NCBI RefSeq assembly: GCF_029227915.1
Contig: NC_079883.1
Location: 8,246,001 to 8,310,000, forward strand
DNA length: 64,000 nt
Reading direction: 5' to 3'
Origin: Hydractinia symbiolongicarpus
Taxonomy: Eukaryota; Cnidaria; Hydrozoa; Anthoathecata; Hydractiniidae
Every line of letters begins with the position of its first letter. The first letter of the stretch is position 1. The translations under genes and the position numbers were made by a program. Below are positions 37,440 through 53,791 of the stretch, one piece after another. A model generated the notes under the pieces. It saw only the letters and a list, made by a program, of their open reading frames with translations. It did not search any database and was not told the DNA's origin.

Positions 37440-37761
37440 CACTGTCGCATTTCGGCTGCATGGTCTACTGTGTAACGCGCGCGCACGTTCTGGCGTAATG
37501 CGTTGATAAACGGAATGTACGCAGACATATTGGAAAGTAATATCACGCACTTAGTATCGTCGCCTTTGTTAGCATTCATGTAAGTTACCATCCACTCGCT
37601 ACAGTCGCTCTCCATCCTACGGCTAAATCAACAGCCGTGATTTTTACTATGTCGCCGTCCATCCGTACGCGGTGACAGTTGTAAGCTTTACAGTAACGTG
37701 ACATGCTCCACAAGCAGTTACGGTGTGTGGACGATGCCTATCATGGCAACGCTTGTTCTTT

Positions 37762-37946
37762 ATCGCTTCTCGGCCTAATGGCTAAGATCAAGTGTAGTAT
37801 CTGTTCTTATCAGTTTAATATCTGGTAGGCCATTCTCTGAATGGTCAGTATATTAATCTGATTTTTGGCCTTGGGTCATGGAGGTGGATTCATTCACGCC
37901 GTGACCACGGGTTGCCTTGGTGTTGCACTATTACCGATGGCGGCCC
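37762..37946 (+). ncRNA. U2: U2 snRNA (unit B4)
   Basis: No change seen. Confidence 0.96.
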
Positions 37947-38138
37947 ACATAAGCAATAAAAGAATAATAGCAGTCCTCTTTCCGACGGCACTCTGCATAG
38001 TCTACGGCGGGAACAAAACGCGTACACTGGGGGAGAATACAGCCTATGCCCCGCGACACGGCAGTTTATAACACACTCAAGCCACAAGCATTAACAAACT
38101 TTGAAGGGTACCCTCATGCTACGGTGCAGTTCCAACTC

Positions 38139-38303
38139 ATACTTACCTGACGGGGAAGTAAAGACTGATCAATGAGGGTTTTCTTCCAGAGTGAGGCTCT
38201 TGCATTGCACTACGCTTGGGCTGACCTCTGCGATTACTGCAAACGTCAGTAACTCGACCGTACAATTTCTGGTAGTGGGGGCCTGCGTCCGCGCTCGCCC
38301 CCT
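38139..38303 (+). ncRNA. U1: U1 snRNA (unit B4)
   Basis: No change seen. Confidence 0.96.
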
Positions 38304-38630
38304 CCTTAAGTCAAAATGAATGAGCTTAGAAAAGTTGCGCGGCCAAATGTCGGTGGTGACTTAAACGCTAAGGTAAAACCTCGCTTGGCTGTTACGAAAC
38401 GTGATTGCGATATAAGTCCTCGGAAGGCGGCGGAATTTTATTTTATTTGCCATTCCGTCAGGGTTATTGGATGATCGGCAATAGATCGAGTTTGTATGCA
38501 TTTGAAAGCTCTTTTTTCTCGTACTATCACCTGAAAATGTCGTAGGAAAATGTCATAGGAAACACTTTCAACAACCGCCACGTTCCTTAATTGTTATAAC
38601 AAGAAATATATCACAGCAAATGAAAATGAA

Positions 38631-38750
38631 AAGCCTACGACACCGGGAGTTCCCAGGCGGTCCCCCATCCAAGTACTATCCCGGCCCGACGATGCTTAAC
38701 TTCCGTGATCAGACGAGAACGGGTGTGTTCATCGTGGTATGGCCGTAGAC
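38631..38750 (-). rRNA. 5S rRNA: 5S rRNA (unit B4)
   Basis: No change seen. Confidence 0.97.
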
Positions 38751-38947
38751 ATTAGTAGGTGCAAATACGTGCAATTTATTTTGACGTTGTGATCAAATTT
38801 TTTTATTTAATTTCTTTGAGTTACTTAGGACAAGGCGTATGCATGGATTATCTATTAGACTTTAAGGTTATAGTTTTGTGAAAAAAACAATGTTTTTTTA
38901 AAGATGTGTGGCTATAAAAATAGCCGTTGTTTTCTGAGTGTAGCGGT

Positions 38948-39328
38948 TTACTTCTTCTGTCCTTTGTCGTTCTTCTTTGGGAGTAAGACAGCTTGAATGT
39001 TTGGCAAAACACCACCAGCTGCAATGGTTACACCGCTCAAAAGTTTGTTTAATTCTTCATCATTACGAACAGCCAATTGTAAATGTCTTGGAATAATCCT
39101 AGCTTTTTTGTTGTCTCTTGCTGCGTTACCAGCCAACTCCAATATCTCAGCAGATAAATATTCCAAGACGGCTGCTAAGTAAACTGGTGCTCCAGATCCA
39201 ATTCGGTTAGCATAGTGCCCTCTACGAAGGAATCTATGCACTCTACCGACTGGAAATTGAAGTCCAGCTCTTGAGGATCTTGTCTTGGCTTTAGCCTTAG
39301 CTTTTCCACCTTTTCCACGTCCAGACAT
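38948..39328 (-). CDS. H2A: Histone H2A (unit B4)
   Basis: No amino-acid change. Stem-loop 38910-38925. Confidence 0.98.
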   Translation of the reverse strand: MSGRGKGGKAKAKAKTRSSRAGLQFPVGRVHRFLRRGHYANRIGSGAPVYLAAVLEYLSAEILELAGNAARDNKKARIIPRHLQLAVRNDEELNKLLSGVTIAAGGVLPNIQAVLLPKKNDKGQKK

Positions 39329-39612
39329 AACTGCGATTTGATTTGTAAGTTAATACAAAAACGTACGAATATTTAACGTAAGTGTTAACGAAATAAACTT
39401 TACTCGTTTTTTCATCATAAAAATAGGATCGAAATCATGTTTTTTTAACCAATCATAATTAAGTATTAAACAAAAGATTTTTTTTTTAACCAATTAAATT
39501 GCGTATCGGCGTTTTCGGATCGAATTCGATCCGATTTTTTTACTTATAAACAAAAAGTTTTGACTTGCAGTTTAATGCTTTTTTACAAGTTAAGTAGCAA
39601 AAATTTTTAACC

Positions 39613-40017
39613 ATGTCTGACGCAGCAGCTAAAGGAGGAAAACAGGCACCTAAAGTAGCCAAGAAAGGTGAAAAAAGAGCCGGCAAAAAAGGAGGAAAGA
39701 TTGGTGGAACTGGTGAAAAGAAACGCAAGAGAAAGAGAAAGGAAAGTTATGCTATTTACATCTACAATGTTTTGAAACAAGTTCACCCAGATGTCGGAGT
39801 TTCAAGCAAAGCTATGAGCATCATGAACTCATTTGTCAACGACATCTTTGAGCGCATTGCTTCCGAAGCTTCGCGTTTGGCTCTTCAAAACAAAAAGTCG
39901 ACCATCTCTTCTCGTGAAATTCAAACCGCAGTACGTCTTCTCTTGCCTGGAGAACTTGCAAAACACGCAGTCAGTGAAGGAACAAAAGCCGTCACAAAAT
40001 ACACAAGCAGCAAGTAA
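39613..40017 (+). CDS. H2B: Histone H2B (unit B4)
   Basis: Protein unchanged. The leader has a private T at 39581, 32 bp before the ATG. Stem-loop 40041-40056. Confidence 0.98.
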   Translation: MSDAAAKGGKQAPKVAKKGEKRAGKKGGKIGGTGEKKRKRKRKESYAIYIYNVLKQVHPDVGVSSKAMSIMNSFVNDIFERIASEASRLALQNKKSTISSREIQTAVRLLLPGELAKHAVSEGTKAVTKYTSSK

Positions 40018-40477
40018 ACCAACGTCTACCAAACACAAACGGTCTTTTTTAAGACCACACATCTTTAAAAAAACATTTACTTGGCGTCACTACAAGTTAA
40101 CCGAAGTTAATAAAACTTCTAAATAATGTGCTTAAGAACACTAGCCTACATTTAAAATACTTCCCCATGTGTGTGTGGATTAGCTTCACTTTTCATACGT
40201 ATTATTAGCTGTACTTGCAGAAAAGACAAGTACATTGATCCATGTTATTGCTTACATTTAACTTAACCCAGCTTTTCACGGAAACACTCCCAGGCAAATT
40301 AACCCTACAAAGTATTTCTAAATTTTTTTTGTGTCATATATGACATAGTATCGTATAGCAATAAATGTAACTGTGACAAGACTTTACACATTGTGTAATT
40401 TGGAAGCGTGCACAAAGTAATGTTTTAAAAGATTTGTGGCTATAAAAATAGCCGTTTTTGTTGAGCAATGACAACGC

Positions 40478-40834
<357 letters not shown>

Positions 40835-41312
40835 TTAACAGAATTCAGACAGCTTTAAAAAGAGGCCATAAAATTACCTACTGCTCGTGGAAACACCCTA
40901 ATTAACCAATAGAGTTGCGTCATTACAAAATGTTCCGAACATTTTGTACATTTTTTTAAGTAAAACTGTAGTTTTTTTAAAAATTCGTGGTCTTAATGTT
41001 TCAGTAAGGCAATAAATTTGGCATCGTTGGAATTCGCCAAACCTTCTGCTACTTACTAAAAAAAAAAAAAGTCAAAAGCTTTTGTGTATCAGAAGATACA
41101 GCCGTTTTCCCGTAGCCAAAAAACACAGATTTTATAAAAATGTTAAAGTAATGAGCGTAATGTCATTATGCAGCCAATCAGAAATTACTTTCTTAGCACC
41201 AATCAAATGGTTTGTTTTGAACCTTAGCTGTCAATCAATATGAGAAATAAAACTTTGGCGCGATAGTGCATTTTAGACCGTCTTGTGTATCCGTACTACA
41301 TCGACTTCTTAA

Positions 41313-41726
<414 letters not shown>

Positions 41727-42087
41727 GCATCTTACCAAACAAAAAACGGCTATTTTTATAGCCACACATCCATAAAAAATATTACGGCTAGCTTTTTATA
41801 TCAAACTTTGTCCTGCTTTCTGTTTAAATTTTATGCTACATAAAAATTTTATGCTACATAAAGTTTGACAATGTTAAAAATATGAAGGGCAAGAAAAGTA
41901 AAAGCAAGAAAATAAGAAATTTAAAAACGAAAATACTTAAACTTAGGGAATCTAATCTTAAATTTACTCTTTTTTAACTGTTTAAGTGACTTAAACAAGT
42001 TTAACTTTGTACCAAGATAATGTTTTTTTGTAAATGTGTGGCTATAAAAATAGCCGTTTGTTAATGTAATAGCCAGATACACACAAA

Positions 42088-42639
42088 TTATTTTTTTGCG
42101 GTCTTCTTTGCTGCCTTTTTGGGAGTCTTTTTGACCTTCTTTGCTGCAGGTTTTTTAGCAACAGGCTTCTTTGTGGGTTTCTTAGCTGCTGGTTTCTTAG
42201 CCGAGGCTTTCTTTGTGGCAGGCTTCTTTGCTGCTTTCTTTGGCGTGCTCTTCTTTGCTGGCTTCTTTTTTGGTGTACTTTTCTTTGCAGTAGGCTTCTT
42301 TGCCGTTGGCTTTTTTGCTGCGGCCTTTTTCTTAGGTTTTTCTTTTTTTACCTGACCTAGCTTGAATGATCCAGAAGCACCAGTGCCTTTAGTTTGAATC
42401 AAATCGCCTGATGTTACTCCTCGTTTAAGAGCCATTTTCAGATGATGATCTGAGTTTTCAGCAACTTTGTAATTTGCATGAATATATTTTGTAATAGCTT
42501 GGCGAGATGAACCACCGCGTTCCTTTAGGGTAGCGATAGCAGCCTTGATCATGTCCACATATTTAGGGTGATCAGCTGTCTTCTTTGCAGCAGGTTTCTT
42601 CTTGGGTGCGATTTTCTTTGGAGAAGCTGCTTCACTCAT
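42088..42639 (-). CDS. H1: Histone H1 (unit B5)
   Basis: No amino-acid change. Stem-loop 42040-42055. Confidence 0.98.
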   Translation of the reverse strand: MSEAASPKKIAPKKKPAAKKTADHPKYVDMIKAAIATLKERGGSSRQAITKYIHANYKVAENSDHHLKMALKRGVTSGDLIQTKGTGASGSFKLGQVKKEKPKKKAAAKKPTAKKPTAKKSTPKKKPAKKSTPKKAAKKPATKKASAKKPAAKKPTKKPVAKKPAAKKVKKTPKKAAKKTAKK

Positions 42640-43218
42640 TTTTAATGTTTTCTTACAACAATCCAACGATAAACGATGCTTGTTATCACAGTAGAAGTAT
42701 ACTAAACATTACCGTGTAAATGAGATATAATTTAAGACGGTGCGAAGTATGCGGACGTAAAAGTACCACTCCCGGGAATTGATTTGGCGCGAAAACAGAA
42801 ATGTGTGTTTCTGTACATCGTATAATGTCCGTTTTGGGTGCCGCGACTATGCGAAAGCATGTTAATTTTTATTTGTAGTACGACGCAATAGTCTGCAAGA
42901 GAAGCTGCTGGAGTTTGAGGTCTTCAGCATTACATCTAGTCTGTTAATTTGGGCTTCTTCCGCGCTCGTGTTAGGATTTTCATAAAGCGTTCTTTGGTTT
43001 GCGTTGCGTATGTCGGCCTACATCATCGACACGGCCTGTTTCCGGCTATTAGGAGCAATTCATATATTGGGCACTGCGTTTCGACTTTTTTATTAGACCA
43101 CAGTAAAAAAATTCACTCACAGAAGTCCCTTTCTTTCATGGCTACAAACACGAAGAATTCTGTCGTAAGTAAAACGAATGCGCAAGCCAAAATGACGATG
43201 GGGCGAAGTCATAAGCAT

Positions 43219-43291
43219 GGCCCTGTGGCCCAATGGATAAGGCATCTGACTACGAATCAGGGGATTCCAGGTTCGACTCCTGGCAGGGTCG
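43219..43291 (+). tRNA. tRNA-Arg: tRNA-Arg(ACG), B-type (unit B5)
   Basis: G1:C72 pair present. Confidence 0.95.
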
Positions 43292-43613
43292 CACTGTCGC
43301 ATTTCGGCTGCATGGTCTACTGTGTAACGCGCGCGCACGTTCTGGCGTAATGCGTTGATAAACGGAATGTACGCAGACATATTGGAAAGTAATATCACGC
43401 ACTTAGTATCGTCGCCTTTGTTAGCATTCATGTAAGTTACCATCCACTCGCTACAGTCGCTCTCCATCCTACGGCTAAATCAACAGCCGTGATTTTTACT
43501 ATGTCGCCGTCCATCCGTACGCGGTGACAGTTGTAAGCTTTACAGTAACGTGACATGCTCCACAAGCAGTTACGGTGTGTGGACGATGCCTATCATGGCA
43601 ACGCTTGTTCTTT

Positions 43614-43798
43614 ATCGCTTCTCGGCCTAATGGCTAAGATCAAGTGTAGTATCTGTTCTTATCAGTTTAATATCTGGTAGGCCATTCTCTGAATGGTCAG
43701 TATATTAATCTGATTTTTGGCCTTGGGTCATGGAGGTGGATTCATTCACGCCGTGACCACGGGTTGCCTTGGTGTTGCACTATTACCGATGGCGGCCC
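43614..43798 (+). ncRNA. U2: U2 snRNA (unit B5)
   Basis: No change seen. Confidence 0.96.
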
Positions 43799-43990
43799 AC
43801 ATAAGCAATAAAAGAATAATAGCAGTCCTCTTTCCGACGGCACTCTGCATAGTCTACGGCGGGAACAAAACGCGTACACTGGGGGAGAATACAGCCTATG
43901 CCCCGCGACACGGCAGTTTATAACACACTCAAGCCACAAGCATTAACAAACTTTGAAGGGTACCCTCATGCTACGGTGCAGTTCCAACTC

Positions 43991-44155
43991 ATACTTACCT
44001 GACGGGGAAGTAAAGACTGATCAATGAGGGTTTTCTTCCAGAGTGAGGCTCTTGCATTGCACTACGCTTGGGCTGACCTCTGCGATTACTGCAAACGTCA
44101 GTAACTCGACCGTACAATTTCTGGTAGTGGGGGCCTGCGTCCGCGCTCGCCCCCT
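43991..44155 (+). ncRNA. U1: U1 snRNA (unit B5)
   Basis: No change seen. Confidence 0.96.
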
Positions 44156-44482
44156 CCTTAAGTCAAAATGAATGAGCTTAGAAAAGTTGCGCGGCCAAAT
44201 GTCGGTGGTGACTTAAACGCTAAGGTAAAACCTCGCTTGGCTGTTACGAAACGTGATTGCGATATAAGTCCTCGGAAGGCGGCGGAATTTTATTTTATTT
44301 GCCATTCCGTCAGGGTTATTGGATGATCGGCAATAGATCGAGTTTGTATGCATTTGAAAGCTCTTTTTTCTCGTACTATCACCTGAAAATGTCGTAGGAA
44401 AATGTCATAGGAAACACTTTCAACAACCGCCACGTTCCTTAATTGTTATAACAAGAAATATATCACAGCAAATGAAAATGAA

Positions 44483-44602
44483 AAGCCTACGACACCGGGA
44501 GTTCCCAGGCGGTCCCCCATCCAAGTACTATCCCGGCCCGACGATGCTTAACTTCCGTGATCAGACGAGAACGGGTGTGTTCATCGTGGTATGGCCGTAG
44601 AC
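44483..44602 (-). rRNA. 5S rRNA: 5S rRNA (unit B5)
   Basis: No change seen. Confidence 0.97.
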
Positions 44603-44799
44603 ATTAGTAGGTGCAAATACGTGCAATTTATTTTGACGTTGTGATCAAATTTTTTTATTTAATTTCTTTGAGTTACTTAGGACAAGGCGTATGCATGGAT
44701 TATCTATTAGACTTTAAGGTTATAGTTTTGTGAAAAAAACAATGTTTTTTTAAAGATGTGTGGCTATAAAAATAGCCGTTGTTTTCTGAGTGTAGCGGT

Positions 44800-45180
44800 T
44801 TACTTCTTCTGTCCTTTGTCGTTCTTCTTTGGGAGTAAGACAGCTTGAATGTTTGGCAAAACACCACCAGCTGCAATGGTTACACCGCTCAAAAGTTTGT
44901 TTAATTCTTCATCATTACGAACAGCCAATTGTAAATGTCTTGGAATAATCCTAGCTTTTTTGTTGTCTCTTGCTGCGTTACCAGCCAACTCCAATATCTC
45001 AGCAGATAAATATTCCAAGACGGCTGCTAAGTAAACTGGTGCTCCAGATCCAATTCGGTTAGCATAGTGCCCTCTACGAAGGAATCTATGCACTCTACCG
45101 ACTGGAAATTGAAGTCCAGCTCTTGAGGATCTTGTCTTGGCTTTAGCCTTAGCTTTTCCACCTTTTCCACGTCCAGACAT
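44800..45180 (-). CDS. H2A: Histone H2A (unit B5)
   Basis: No amino-acid change. Stem-loop 44762-44777. Confidence 0.98.
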   Translation of the reverse strand: MSGRGKGGKAKAKAKTRSSRAGLQFPVGRVHRFLRRGHYANRIGSGAPVYLAAVLEYLSAEILELAGNAARDNKKARIIPRHLQLAVRNDEELNKLLSGVTIAAGGVLPNIQAVLLPKKNDKGQKK

Positions 45181-45464
45181 AACTGCGATTTGATTTGTAA
45201 GTTAATACAAAAACGTACGAATATTTAACGTAAGTGTTAACGAAATAAACTTTACTCGTTTTTTCATCATAAAAATAGGATCGAAATCATGTTTTTTTAA
45301 CCAATCATAATTAAGTATTAAACAAAAGATTTTTTTTTTAACCAATTAAATTGCGTATCGGCGTTTTCGGATCGAATTCGATCCGATTTTTTTACTTATA
45401 AACAAAAAGTTTTGACTTGCAGTTTAATGCTTATTTACAAGTTAAGTAGCAAAAATTTTTAACC

Positions 45465-45869
45465 ATGTCTGACGCAGCAGCTAAAGGAGGAAAACAGGCA
45501 CCTAAAGTAGCCAAGAAAGGTGAAAAAAGAGCCGGCAAAAAAGGAGGAAAGATTGGTGGAACTGGTGAAAAGAAACGCAAGAGAAAGAGAAAGGAAAGTT
45601 ATGCTATTTACATCTACAATGTTTTGAAACAAGTTCACCCAGATGTCGGAGTTTCAAGCAAAGCTATGAGCATCATGAACTCATTTGTCAACGACATCTT
45701 TGAGCGCATTGCTTCCGAAGCTTCGCGTTTGGCTCTTCAAAACAAAAAGTCGACCATCTCTTCTCGTGAAATTCAAACCGCAGTACGTCTTCTCTTGCCT
45801 GGAGAACTTGCAAAACACGCAGTCAGTGAAGGAACAAAAGCCGTCACAAAATACACAAGCAGCAAGTAA
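45465..45869 (+). CDS. H2B: Histone H2B (unit B5)
   Basis: No amino-acid change. Stem-loop 45893-45908. Confidence 0.98.
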   Translation: MSDAAAKGGKQAPKVAKKGEKRAGKKGGKIGGTGEKKRKRKRKESYAIYIYNVLKQVHPDVGVSSKAMSIMNSFVNDIFERIASEASRLALQNKKSTISSREIQTAVRLLLPGELAKHAVSEGTKAVTKYTSSK

Positions 45870-46329
45870 ACCAACGTCTACCAAACACAAACGGTCTTTT
45901 TTAAGACCACACATCTTTAAAAAAACATTTACTTGGCGTCACTACAAGTTAACCGAAGTTAATAAAACTTCTAAATAATGTGCTTAAGAACACTAGCCTA
46001 CATTTAAAATACTTCCCCATGTGTGTGTGGATTAGCTTCACTTTTCATACGTATTATTAGCTGTACTTGCAGAAAAGACAAGTACATTGATCCATGTTAT
46101 TGCTTACATTTAACTTAACCCAGCTTTTCACGGAAACACTCCCAGGCAAATTAACCCTACAAAGTATTTCTAAATTTTTTTTGTGTCATATATGACATAG
46201 TATCGTATAGCAATAAATGTAACTGTGACAAGACTTTACACATTGTGTAATTTGGAAGCGTGCACAAAGTAATGTTTTAAAAGATTTGTGGCTATAAAAA
46301 TAGCCGTTTTTGTTGAGCAATGACAACGC

Positions 46330-46686
<357 letters not shown>

Positions 46687-47164
46687 TTAACAGAATTCAG
46701 ACAGCTTTAAAAAGAGGCCATAAAATTACCTACTGCTCGTGGAAACACCCTAATTAACCAATAGAGTTGCGTCATTACAAAATGTTCCGAACATTTTGTA
46801 CATTTTTTTAAGTAAAACTGTAGTTTTTTTAAAAATTCGTGGTCTTAATGTTTCAGTAAGGCAATAAATTTGGCATCGTTGGAATTCGCCAAACCTTCTG
46901 CTACTTACTAAAAAAAAAAAAAGTCAAAAGCTTTTGTGTATCAGAAGATACAGCCGTTTTCCCGTAGCCAAAAAACACAGATTTTATAAAAATGTTAAAG
47001 TAATGAGCGTAATGTCATTATGCAGCCAATCAGAAATTACTTTCTTAGCACCAATCAAATGGTTTGTTTTGAACCTTAGCTGTCAATCAATATGAGAAAT
47101 AAAACTTTGGCGCGATAGTGCATTTTAGACCGTCTTGTGTATCCGTACTACATCGACTTCTTAA

Positions 47165-47578
<414 letters not shown>

Positions 47579-47939
47579 GCATCTTACCAAACAAAAAACG
47601 GCTATTTTTATAGCCACACATCCATAAAAAATATTACGGCTAGCTTTTTATATCAAACTTTGTCCTGCTTTCTGTTTAAATTTTATGCTACATAAAAATT
47701 TTATGCTACATAAAGTTTGACAATGTTAAAAATATGAAGGGCAAGAAAAGTAAAAGCAAGAAAATAAGAAATTTAAAAACGAAAATACTTAAACTTAGGG
47801 AATCTAATCTTAAATTTACTCTTTTTTAACTGTTTAAGTGACTTAAACAAGTTTAACTTTGTACCAAGATAATGTTTTTTTGTAAATGTGTGGCTATAAA
47901 AATAGCCGTTTGTTAATGTAATAGCCAGATACACACAAA

Positions 47940-48491
47940 TTATTTTTTTGCGGTCTTCTTTGCTGCCTTTTTGGGAGTCTTTTTGACCTTCTTTGCTGCA
48001 GGTTTTTTAGCAACAGGCTTCTTTGTGGGTTTCTTAGCTGCTGGTTTCTTAGCCGAGGCTTTCTTTGTGGCAGGCTTCTTTGCTGCTTTCTTTGGCGTGC
48101 TCTTCTTTGCTGGCTTCTTTTTTGGTGTACTTTTCTTTGCAGTAGGCTTCTTTGCCGTTGGCTTTTTTGCTGCGGCCTTTTTCTTAGGTTTTTCTTTTTT
48201 TACCTGACCTAGCTTGAATGATCCAGAAGCACCAGTGCCTTTAGTTTGAATCAAATCGCCTGATGTTACTCCTCGTTTAAGAGCCATTTTCAGATGATGA
48301 TCTGAGTTTTCAGCAACTTTGTAATTTGCATGAATATATTTTGTAATAGCTTGGCGAGATGAACCACCGCGTTCCTTTAGGGTAGCGATAGCAGCCTTGA
48401 TCATGTCCACATATTTAGGGTGATCAGCTGTCTTCTTTGCAGCAGGTTTCTTCTTGGGTGCGATTTTCTTTGGAGAAGCTGCTTCACTCAT
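47940..48491 (-). CDS. H1: Histone H1 (unit B6)
   Basis: No amino-acid change. Stem-loop 47892-47907. Confidence 0.98.
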   Translation of the reverse strand: MSEAASPKKIAPKKKPAAKKTADHPKYVDMIKAAIATLKERGGSSRQAITKYIHANYKVAENSDHHLKMALKRGVTSGDLIQTKGTGASGSFKLGQVKKEKPKKKAAAKKPTAKKPTAKKSTPKKKPAKKSTPKKAAKKPATKKASAKKPAAKKPTKKPVAKKPAAKKVKKTPKKAAKKTAKK

Positions 48492-49070
48492 TTTTAATGT
48501 TTTCTTACAACAATCCAACGATAAACGATGCTTGTTATCACAGTAGAAGTATACTAAACATTACCGTGTAAATGAGATATAATTTAAGACGGTGCGAAGT
48601 ATGCGGACGTAAAAGTACCACTCCCGGGAATTGATTTGGCGCGAAAACAGAAATGTGTGTTTCTGTACATCGTATAATGTCCGTTTTGGGTGCCGCGACT
48701 ATGCGAAAGCATGTTAATTTTTATTTGTAGTACGACGCAATAGTCTGCAAGAGAAGCTGCTGGAGTTTGAGGTCTTCAGCATTACATCTAGTCTGTTAAT
48801 TTGGGCTTCTTCCGCGCTCGTGTTAGGATTTTCATAAAGCGTTCTTTGGTTTGCGTTGCGTATGTCGGCCTACATCATCGACACGGCCTGTTTCCGGCTA
48901 TTAGGAGCAATTCATATATTGGGCACTGCGTTTCGACTTTTTTATTAGACCACAGTAAAAAAATTCACTCACAGAAGTCCCTTTCTTTCATGGCTACAAA
49001 CACGAAGAATTCTGTCGTAAGTAAAACGAATGCGCAAGCCAAAATGACGATGGGGCGAAGTCATAAGCAT

Positions 49071-49143
49071 GGCCCTGTGGCCCAATGGATAAGGCATCTG
49101 ACTACGAATCAGGGGATTCCAGGTTCGACTCCTGGCAGGGTCG
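49071..49143 (+). tRNA. tRNA-Arg: tRNA-Arg(ACG), B-type (unit B6)
   Basis: G1:C72 pair present. Confidence 0.95.
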
Positions 49144-49465
49144 CACTGTCGCATTTCGGCTGCATGGTCTACTGTGTAACGCGCGCGCACGTTCTGGCGT
49201 AATGCGTTGATAAACGGAATGTACGCAGACATATTGGAAAGTAATATCACGCACTTAGTATCGTCGCCTTTGTTAGCATTCATGTAAGTTACCATCCACT
49301 CGCTACAGTCGCTCTCCATCCTACGGCTAAATCAACAGCCGTGATTTTTACTATGTCGCCGTCCATCCGTACGCGGTGACAGTTGTAAGCTTTACAGTAA
49401 CGTGACATGCTCCACAAGCAGTTACGGTGTGTGGACGATGCCTATCATGGCAACGCTTGTTCTTT

Positions 49466-49650
49466 ATCGCTTCTCGGCCTAATGGCTAAGATCAAGTGTA
49501 GTATCTGTTCTTATCAGTTTAATATCTGGTAGGCCATTCTCTGAATGGTCAGTATATTAATCTGATTTTTGGCCTTGGGTCATGGAGGTGGATTCATTCA
49601 CGCCGTGACCACGGGTTGCCTTGGTGTTGCACTATTACCGATGGCGGCCC
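49466..49650 (+). ncRNA. U2: U2 snRNA (unit B6)
   Basis: No change seen. Confidence 0.96.
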
Positions 49651-49842
49651 ACATAAGCAATAAAAGAATAATAGCAGTCCTCTTTCCGACGGCACTCTGC
49701 ATAGTCTACGGCGGGAACAAAACGCGTACACTGGGGGAGAATACAGCCTATGCCCCGCGACACGGCAGTTTATAACACACTCAAGCCACAAGCATTAACA
49801 AACTTTGAAGGGTACCCTCATGCTACGGTGCAGTTCCAACTC

Positions 49843-50007
49843 ATACTTACCTGACGGGGAAGTAAAGACTGATCAATGAGGGTTTTCTTCCAGAGTGAGG
49901 CTCTTGCATTGCACTACGCTTGGGCTGACCTCTGCGATTACTGCAAACGTCAGTAACTCGACCGTACAATTTCTGGTAGTGGGGGCCTGCGTCCGCGCTC
50001 GCCCCCT
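49843..50007 (+). ncRNA. U1: U1 snRNA (unit B6)
   Basis: No change seen. Confidence 0.96.
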
Positions 50008-50334
50008 CCTTAAGTCAAAATGAATGAGCTTAGAAAAGTTGCGCGGCCAAATGTCGGTGGTGACTTAAACGCTAAGGTAAAACCTCGCTTGGCTGTTACG
50101 AAACGTGATTGCGATATAAGTCCTCGGAAGGCGGCGGAATTTTATTTTATTTGCCATTCCGTCAGGGTTATTGGATGATCGGCAATAGATCGAGTTTGTA
50201 TGCATTTGAAAGCTCTTTTTTCTCGTACTATCACCTGAAAATGTCGTAGGAAAATGTCATAGGAAACACTTTCAACAACCGCCACGTTCCTTAATTGTTA
50301 TAACAAGAAATATATCACAGCAAATGAAAATGAA

Positions 50335-50454
50335 AAGCCTACGACACCGGGAGTTCCCAGGCGGTCCCCCATCCAAGTACTATCCCGGCCCGACGATGCT
50401 TAACTTCCGTGATCAGACGAGAACGGGTGTGTTCATCGTGGTATGGCCGTAGAC
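50335..50454 (-). rRNA. 5S rRNA: 5S rRNA (unit B6)
   Basis: No change seen. Confidence 0.97.
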
Positions 50455-50651
50455 ATTAGTAGGTGCAAATACGTGCAATTTATTTTGACGTTGTGATCAA
50501 ATTTTTTTATTTAATTTCTTTGAGTTACTTAGGACAAGGCGTATGCATGGATTATCTATTAGACTTTAAGGTTATAGTTTTGTGAAAAAAACAATGTTTT
50601 TTTAAAGATGTGTGGCTATAAAAATAGCCGTTGTTTTCTGAGTGTAGCGGT

Positions 50652-51032
50652 TTACTTCTTCTGTCCTTTGTCGTTCTTCTTTGGGAGTAAGACAGCTTGA
50701 ATGTTTGGCAAAACACCACCAGCTGCAATGGTTACACCGCTCAAAAGTTTGTTTAATTCTTCATCATTACGAACAGCCAATTGTAAATGTCTTGGAATAA
50801 TCCTAGCTTTTTTGTTGTCTCTTGCTGCGTTACCAGCCAACTCCAATATCTCAGCAGATAAATATTCCAAGACGGCTGCTAAGTAAACTGGTGCTCCAGA
50901 TCCAATTCGGTTAGCATAGTGCCCTCTACGAAGGAATCTATGCACTCTACCGACTGGAAATTGAAGTCCAGCTCTTGAGGATCTTGTCTTGGCTTTAGCC
51001 TTAGCTTTTCCACCTTTTCCACGTCCAGACAT
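50652..51032 (-). CDS. H2A: Histone H2A (unit B6)
   Basis: No amino-acid change. Stem-loop 50614-50629. Confidence 0.98.
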   Translation of the reverse strand: MSGRGKGGKAKAKAKTRSSRAGLQFPVGRVHRFLRRGHYANRIGSGAPVYLAAVLEYLSAEILELAGNAARDNKKARIIPRHLQLAVRNDEELNKLLSGVTIAAGGVLPNIQAVLLPKKNDKGQKK

Positions 51033-51316
51033 AACTGCGATTTGATTTGTAAGTTAATACAAAAACGTACGAATATTTAACGTAAGTGTTAACGAAATAA
51101 ACTTTACTCGTTTTTTCATCATAAAAATAGGATCGAAATCATGTTTTTTTAACCAATCATAATTAAGTATTAAACAAAAGATTTTTTTTTTAACCAATTA
51201 AATTGCGTATCGGCGTTTTCGGATCGAATTCGATCCGATTTTTTTACTTATAAACAAAAAGTTTTGACTTGCAGTTTAATGCTTATTTACAAGTTAAGTA
51301 GCAAAAATTTTTAACC

Positions 51317-51721
51317 ATGTCTGACGCAGCAGCTAAAGGAGGAAAACAGGCACCTAAAGTAGCCAAGAAAGGTGAAAAAAGAGCCGGCAAAAAAGGAGGA
51401 AAGATTGGTGGAACTGGTGAAAAGAAACGCAAGAGAAAGAGAAAGGAAAGTTATGCTATTTACATCTACAATGTTTTGAAACAAGTTCACCCAGATGTCG
51501 GAGTTTCAAGCAAAGCTATGAGCATCATGAACTCATTTGTCAACGACATCTTTGAGCGCATTGCTTCCGAAGCTTCGCGTTTGGCTCTTCAAAACAAAAA
51601 GTCGACCATCTCTTCTCGTGAAATTCAAACCGCAGTACGTCTTCTCTTGCCTGGAGAACTTGCAAAACACGCAGTCAGTGAAGGAACAAAAGCCGTCACA
51701 AAATACACAAGCAGCAAGTAA
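51317..51721 (+). CDS. H2B: Histone H2B (unit B6)
   Basis: No amino-acid change. Stem-loop 51745-51760. Confidence 0.98.
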   Translation: MSDAAAKGGKQAPKVAKKGEKRAGKKGGKIGGTGEKKRKRKRKESYAIYIYNVLKQVHPDVGVSSKAMSIMNSFVNDIFERIASEASRLALQNKKSTISSREIQTAVRLLLPGELAKHAVSEGTKAVTKYTSSK

Positions 51722-52181
51722 ACCAACGTCTACCAAACACAAACGGTCTTTTTTAAGACCACACATCTTTAAAAAAACATTTACTTGGCGTCACTACAAG
51801 TTAACCGAAGTTAATAAAACTTCTAAATAATGTGCTTAAGAACACTAGCCTACATTTAAAATACTTCCCCATGTGTGTGTGGATTAGCTTCACTTTTCAT
51901 ACGTATTATTAGCTGTACTTGCAGAAAAGACAAGTACATTGATCCATGTTATTGCTTACATTTAACTTAACCCAGCTTTTCACGGAAACACTCCCAGGCA
52001 AATTAACCCTACAAAGTATTTCTAAATTTTTTTTGTGTCATATATGACATAGTATCGTATAGCAATAAATGTAACTGTGACAAGACTTTACACATTGTGT
52101 AATTTGGAAGCGTGCACAAAGTAATGTTTTAAAAGATTTGTGGCTATAAAAATAGCCGTTTTTGTTGAGCAATGACAACGC

Positions 52182-52538
<357 letters not shown>

Positions 52539-53016
52539 TTAACAGAATTCAGACAGCTTTAAAAAGAGGCCATAAAATTACCTACTGCTCGTGGAAACAC
52601 CCTAATTAACCAATAGAGTTGCGTCATTACAAAATGTTCCGAACATTTTGTACATTTTTTTAAGTAAAACTGTAGTTTTTTTAAAAATTCGTGGTCTTAA
52701 TGTTTCAGTAAGGCAATAAATTTGGCATCGTTGGAATTCGCCAAACCTTCTGCTACTTACTAAAAAAAAAAAAAGTCAAAAGCTTTTGTGTATCAGAAGA
52801 TACAGCCGTTTTCCCGTAGCCAAAAAACACAGATTTTATAAAAATGTTAAAGTAATGAGCGTAATGTCATTATGCAGCCAATCAGAAATTACTTTCTTAG
52901 CACCAATCAAATGGTTTGTTTTGAACCTTAGCTGTCAATCAATATGAGAAATAAAACTTTGGCGCGATAGTGCATTTTAGACCGTCTTGTGTATCCGTAC
53001 TACATCGACTTCTTAA

Positions 53017-53430
<414 letters not shown>

Positions 53431-53791
53431 GCATCTTACCAAACAAAAAACGGCTATTTTTATAGCCACACATCCATAAAAAATATTACGGCTAGCTTTT
53501 TATATCAAACTTTGTCCTGCTTTCTGTTTAAATTTTATGCTACATAAAAATTTTATGCTACATAAAGTTTGACAATGTTAAAAATATGAAGGGCAAGAAA
53601 AGTAAAAGCAAGAAAATAAGAAATTTAAAAACGAAAATACTTAAACTTAGGGAATCTAATCTTAAATTTACTCTTTTTTAACTGTTTAAGTGACTTAAAC
53701 AAGTTTAACTTTGTACCAAGATAATGTTTTTTTGTAAATGTGTGGCTATAAAAATAGCCGTTTGTTAATGTAATAGCCAGATACACACAAA